Positions 62,510 to 64,000 of a stretch of 64,000 nt of DNA are shown in pieces. Location: contig NZ_BMIL01000011.1 in assembly GCF_014642175.1 (NCBI RefSeq), positions 1 through 64,000 of the forward strand. Direction: 5' to 3'. The DNA is from Pedobacter quisquiliarum (GTDB lineage Bacteria; Bacteroidota; Bacteroidia; Sphingobacteriales; Sphingobacteriaceae). Position numbers and translations under genes: made by a program. Below the pieces are notes generated by a model. The model saw only the letters and a list, made by a program, of their open reading frames with translations. It had not been told where the DNA came from and did not search any database. Numbering within the stretch: the stretch's first letter is position 1; each line of letters begins with the position of its first letter.

Positions 62510-62546
62510 AAAAGGTCCATACTGTCAGCAGTATGGACCTTTTCTT
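62510..62546 (+). terminator. Rho-independent terminator of the TlpA-M28-SusCD operon
   Basis: A 15-bp perfect stem (62510-62524 with 62529-62543, arm AAAAGGTCCATACTG) has a TCAG loop and is followed by TCTTTCTT. Confidence 0.92.
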
Positions 62547-62708
62547 TCTTAAGCAATGGTGAAGCTTCTTCCAAAGGCCGCATATAAAATTATTTATTGA
62601 TTTATCATTAAAATATAATTTGTTGATGTAACTATTTATTAATTTAAAGTAAGGTTTCTCTTAACATGTCATTAACAACTTCGCAACATAAAACAATAAC
62701 ATATCTAT

Positions 62709-64000
62709 ATGAAAAGAAAACTACTGTTTGCCCTCTTGTTGCTATGTTATGGCATCAAGAACCCGCTTCTTGCGCAAACCACGCAAGCATCTATTTTAGG
62801 TATTGTTACAGGTCCGGATAAGCGGCCTGTGCCTGGCGCCTCCGTGCAGGTGACCAACAACTCCACTGGATTTACGACCAGGACTTCAACCGATGCCCAG
62901 GGTGCCTACACTTTCCGGGAACTTCCGCTTGGCGGACCTTATACGGTAAAGGTTATTTACATGGGATTGGGTGAACAAACCAAAACCGGCTATACGTTGA
63001 ACTTCGGCGATGTTGTGCGTGCCAATATTGGTCTTGAAGAGTCGTCACAGGTATTGGAGACTGTTCAGATTTTAGGATCAGGGCTGCAGAATAAAGTGCA
63101 GAATTTTGGTGCGTCGACGGAGATCTCCGCAAAAACGATGACCCAACTACCAGTTAATGGGCGGAACTTCTCCAACTTGATGGACCTATCGCCATTAAGT
63201 CGGGGCGGCGGTATTTCCGGACAGCTGGGCTCTTCTACCAATTATACGATTGATGGTATGAGTGCTAAAAATCCAACATCCGCTGGTAGTACGACCAGCA
63301 GAAGCGGGGCACCGTATTCCATTTCTATTGAAGCGGTAAGGGAATTTAAGGTGGTTACGAATCAATATGATGTTACCATGGGCAGAGCAGGCGGCGGTAC
63401 GGTAACCGCAGTAACAAAATCAGGAACCAACACAACAAGTGGCAGTGCCTTCATGTACGGTCGTGCAGACTGGCTGGCCAGCCCCTATGATATTCGAGGG
63501 ATCAAACGGGATAACGACTTTTCCACTTACCAATATGGATTTACGTTGGGGGGACCGATCATAAAAAACAAGCTGCATTACTTTGTTGGGTTGGATCATC
63601 AGAAAGATGCACGTCCGCTGATTATTGCAGACATCAACGGTCCTGCTGATGAAGCCCGTTTCCGCATTACAAACTCCACATTATCTGAGTTCCTGGATAT
63701 TGCCAGAACGCAATATGGTGTAGCAAACTCGCCGCAATATGGGACCTTTGACAAGAAGAGAGGCAGTGATGCGGCATTTGCACGGTTGGACTGGCAGATC
63801 AATGATCAGAATCTTTTAACGATTCGTGACAATTATACGAACGACAGAAATCCATTAGGCCTTGCAGATAATACGGCCATTAACTTTTTTGAAAGTTATG
63901 GTAATGATAAGAATGTCGACAACAGTTTACTGGCAACCTTACGTTCTACGGTTAGCAGCAAAGTTACCAATGAGCTGAAAGTGCAGCACCTATATACTTA
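62709..64000 (+). CDS. Oar-like TonB-dependent receptor, 5' part only (runs off the window)
   Basis: The frame is open from ATG 62709 to the window end (430 codons) without a stop. It has a signal peptide (NPLLAQ, about residue 23). A carboxypeptidase-regulatory-like domain follows (ILGIVTGPDKRPVPGASVQV, residues 30-115). The plug has LPVNGRNFSNLMDLSPLSRGGG, YTIDGMSAKNP, FKVVTNQYDVTMGRAGGGTV and AVTKSGTNTTSGSAF. These are hallmarks of the Oar/OmpA-related receptors of Bacteroidota and myxobacteria rather than of SusC. Substrates are mostly unknown; some act in adhesion or protein export. No SusD is seen within the window. It follows a terminator by about 160 bp, so it starts a new unit. Confidence 0.9.
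   Translation, partial: MKRKLLFALLLLCYGIKNPLLAQTTQASILGIVTGPDKRPVPGASVQVTNNSTGFTTRTSTDAQGAYTFRELPLGGPYTVKVIYMGLGEQTKTGYTLNFGDVVRANIGLEESSQVLETVQILGSGLQNKVQNFGASTEISAKTMTQLPVNGRNFSNLMDLSPLSRGGGISGQLGSSTNYTIDGMSAKNPTSAGSTTSRSGAPYSISIEAVREFKVVTNQYDVTMGRAGGGTVTAVTKSGTNTTSGSAFMYGRADWLASPYDIRGIKRDNDFSTYQYGFTLGGPIIKNKLHYFVGLDHQKDARPLIIADINGPADEARFRITNSTLSEFLDIARTQYGVANSPQYGTFDKKRGSDAAFARLDWQINDQNLLTIRDNYTNDRNPLGLADNTAINFFESYGNDKNVDNSLLATLRSTVSSKVTNELKVQHLYT

Overview
The window is chromosomal DNA from a Bacteroidota bacterium, most likely a Sphingobacteriaceae member close to Pedobacter. That placement is an inference. It rests on two SusC/SusD pairs, an Oar-like TonB receptor, DUF4251, GH43 and GH78 enzymes, a long SecA of about 1100 residues, and promoters matching the Bacteroidota -7 box TAnnTTTG. 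No rRNA, tRNA, CRISPR array, insertion sequence, integrase or phage gene was recognised.

Layout. 1-1212 (-): prfB (RF2) with a programmed +1 frameshift. 1255-3635 (-): arsenic operon arsR, DUF6428, arsC, acr3. 3786-11281 (+): promoter, a 42-codon leader ORF ending in Met-Cys-Met-Cys-Met-Cys, SusC, SusD, M14 carboxypeptidase, terminator. 11307-18357: small membrane protein, 60-bp tandem repeats, lipoprotein, hydrolase remnant, pgi, an M16 protease pair, DUF4251 protein. 18414-29793 (-): glutaminyl cyclase, YraN, dnaG, serine hydrolase, an unknown secreted protein, M20 amidohydrolase, SPOR protein, secA, and a 35-residue membrane peptide. 29832-31222 (+): purD. 31257-37662 (-): HAD phosphatase, GH43, TsdA-like dihaem cytochrome, DinB protein, SulP transporter, glycosyltransferase. 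37946-41746 (+): a three-gene glycopolymer cluster (TagB/F-like polyol-phosphate transferase, Bcs1-like CDP-ribitol synthase, glycosyltransferase). 41762-49603: MFS exporter with an operator-like palindrome, orphan four-helix-bundle sensor, GMC dehydrogenase with its small subunit, a PAS kinase lacking the phospho-acceptor His, and a Na+/H+ antiporter. 49624-54565 (-): alpha-L-rhamnosidase, MFS symporter, secreted unknown. 54718-62546 (+): 11-bp repeat array, then TlpA thioredoxin, M28 peptidase, SusC, SusD and a strong terminator. 62709-64000 (+): 5' part of an Oar-like TonB receptor that runs off the window.

How the genes work together. Two operons pair a SusCD outer-membrane importer with secreted metallopeptidases, M14 in one and M28 plus a thiol-disulfide protein in the other. 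Both look like peptide-scavenging systems rather than polysaccharide loci, because neither carries a glycoside hydrolase. The first sits behind the Met/Cys-ending leader ORF, which I consider the most interesting element here: it could act as a ribosome-stalling sensor of sulfur amino acids or of thiophilic metal ions. The 37946-41746 cluster would make CDP-ribitol and polymerise or attach ribitol phosphate, a teichoic-acid-like chemistry that is unusual in this phylum. Two signalling proteins look degenerate or rewired: a HisKA_3 kinase with Arg in place of His, and a sensor domain with no output domain.
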